From an uncultured Marinosulfonomonas sp. (GTDB lineage Bacteria; Pseudomonadota; Alphaproteobacteria; Rhodobacterales; Rhodobacteraceae), in the NCBI GenBank assembly GCA_947311455.1, contig CAMZKY010000179.1, positions 1 through 5,565 on the forward strand: 5,565 nt of DNA. The letters are read 5' to 3'. The notes under the pieces are model-generated. The model had not been told where the DNA came from. It made no database searches and saw only the letters and a program-made list of their open reading frames with translations. A program made the translations under genes and the position numbers. Each line of letters opens with the position of its first letter. Positions within the stretch are counted from its first letter, which is position 1. Below are positions 4,823 through 5,565 of the stretch, in pieces.

Positions 4823-5479
4823 ATGAAAACGCAACGTCAACCGCAAAAAGATGCTTATAGTTTGATTTTGGAAGCAATTGACGTGGGGATTTACGGCCCC
4901 GGCGATCGTTTGGTAGAATCGGATTTGGCCGAGCGGTTTGGCGTATCGCGCACGCCTATTCGCGAGGCATTGCAGCGTTTGGAAACCCAATCGGTGTTAA
5001 CACGTGACGGGCGCTCGTTGATGGTGGCGTCATTGGATCATAACCAGCTGGCCGAATTATATGTGGTGCGGGCGGAATTGGAAGGACTGGCCGCGCGATT
5101 GGCGGCGCGCCATGCCGCGCCCGAGGAAATCCGCGTGTTGCGCAAAATGGTGAATGATGATCGCCAAATCACCAATGATCTTGATGCGTTGGTGCGCGCC
5201 AACCGGCGCTTTCACAAGCAAATTCATCTGGCATCCCACAATCGGTATTTGGTGCAACAGCTTGATCTTGTGCATCGCACCATGGCGTTGCTGGCCACGT
5301 CGTCGCTGGCTGTTGAGGGGCGCAGCGAAGGATCGCTTGAAGAACACGACGCCATTGTGACGGCGATTGAAAACGGCGACGGGGGCGCGGCATTTACTGC
5401 CCTTAAGGCGCATATTTCAAAAGCCTATGAAACACGGTTGGAGCTTGATTCAGCCCAGTTTGAAAGACTAACGGATTAA
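4823..5479 (+). CDS. GntR-family (FadR/FCD-type) transcriptional regulator
   Basis: The 218-residue product has an N-terminal winged helix-turn-helix of the GntR type at about 8-70 (PGDRLVESDLAERFGVSRTPIREALQRLE is spread over 26-54), then an all-helical FCD ligand-binding domain at about 78-205. FCD marks are VVRAELEGLAARLAA at 81-95, NRRFHKQIHLASHNRYL at 127-143, EEHDAIVTAIENGD at 173-186 and ALKAHI at 193-198. Many FCD proteins bind a metal through an Asp in DxxFH plus three His. Here His131, His175 and His197 are present but the Asp position is Asn127. The effector is probably a small carboxylate, by analogy with the family, and is not known. The start is set by GGAGG at the correct distance. 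The gene is divergent from the HAD gene, so it may regulate itself, that gene, or genes beyond the window. Confidence 0.92.
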   Translation: MKTQRQPQKDAYSLILEAIDVGIYGPGDRLVESDLAERFGVSRTPIREALQRLETQSVLTRDGRSLMVASLDHNQLAELYVVRAELEGLAARLAARHAAPEEIRVLRKMVNDDRQITNDLDALVRANRRFHKQIHLASHNRYLVQQLDLVHRTMALLATSSLAVEGRSEGSLEEHDAIVTAIENGDGGAAFTALKAHISKAYETRLELDSAQFERLTD

Positions 5480-5562
5480 GACGGGGATCGGTCGGTTTCT
5501 TCTGTTTCGGTTCTGCTAAAAACGCCGTGTGTGGTTTTATCCCAGTAAAACGGACGCGTCAT
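5476..5562 (-). CDS. Probable C-terminal end of an unidentified gene, partial
   Basis: On the minus strand an open frame enters from the right edge and ends at TAA (5478-5476). The readable end is MTRPFYWDKTTHGVF followed by a charged tail, SRTETEETDRSPS. An ATG occurs at 5562-5560, but a 28-residue gene starting there has no visible support, so this is more likely the tail of a longer gene continuing beyond 5565. I do not recognise the family. Its stop codon interlocks with that of the convergent GntR gene within TTAA (5476-5479). Such tight convergent packing is plausible, but with under 30 codons it could be a chance open frame. The remaining sequence at 5480-5565 shows no clear terminator. 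Confidence 0.35.
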   Translation of the reverse strand: MTRPFYWDKTTHGVFSRTETEETDRSPS

Positions 5563-5565
5563 CAA

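Noticed and set aside
1..5565. A novel defence system, mobile element, CRISPR array, tRNA or riboswitch
   Set aside because: No repeat-spacer pattern, transposase, integrase, terminal inverted repeats, tRNA cloverleaf or known aptamer-like leader was seen. Except for the unidentified right-edge fragment and the small membrane protein, the genes belong to common metabolic or regulatory families.

Overview
The window looks like a chromosomal stretch from a member of the Rhodobacterales (marine roseobacter-type Alphaproteobacteria). This is inferred from remembered protein resemblances: the UbiH/UbiF-type hydroxylase, the pyrimidine-5'-nucleotidase-like HAD protein and a FadR-type regulator all read like roseobacter proteins. 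The base composition is moderately GC-rich and genes are tightly packed with gaps of about 20-100 bp. There is no RNA gene, insertion sequence, CRISPR array or phage gene, and no gene-free stretch over about 100 bp.

Layout. (1) Positions 1-649, minus: the N-terminal two thirds of a GlxA-type AraC-family regulator (DJ-1/PfpI-like sensor domain), cut by the left edge. (2) An 89-bp divergent spacer with a clear 14-bp palindrome. (3) 739-915, plus: a 58-residue remnant of an isochorismatase-family cysteine hydrolase, with the family's N- and C-termini joined in frame and the catalytic middle gone. (4) 935-1672, plus: an intact ABHD10-like alpha/beta hydrolase. (5) 1761-2471, plus: a second alpha/beta hydrolase whose nucleophile serine is replaced by glycine. 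(6) A short convergent spacer with a GC-rich hairpin. (7) 2552-3751, minus: an FAD-dependent UbiH/UbiF/Coq6-type ubiquinone-biosynthesis hydroxylase with a TTG start, preceded on the same strand by a 65-residue two-helix membrane protein (3785-3982). (8) 4074-4721, minus: a HAD pyrimidine-5'-nucleotidase-like phosphatase, apparently made from a leaderless or nearly leaderless mRNA. (9) 4823-5479, plus: a GntR/FadR-type (FCD domain) regulator, divergent from the HAD gene. (10) 5476-5562, minus: the probable C-terminal end of an unidentified gene running off the right edge, its stop codon interlocked with that of the GntR gene.

How the genes may work together. The GlxA-like regulator and the isochorismatase remnant are divergent neighbours, an arrangement often seen for a regulator and its target, so the target here seems to have decayed while the regulator survives at least as far as the window shows. 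The ABHD10-like gene lies 19 bp behind the remnant and probably shares its transcript. The minus-strand block from 4721 to 2552 is a housekeeping-type cluster (nucleotide phosphatase, small membrane protein, ubiquinone hydroxylase). I found no coherent undescribed multi-gene system. The best leads are the internally deleted hydrolase, the serine-less alpha/beta hydrolase and the leaderless start of the HAD gene.
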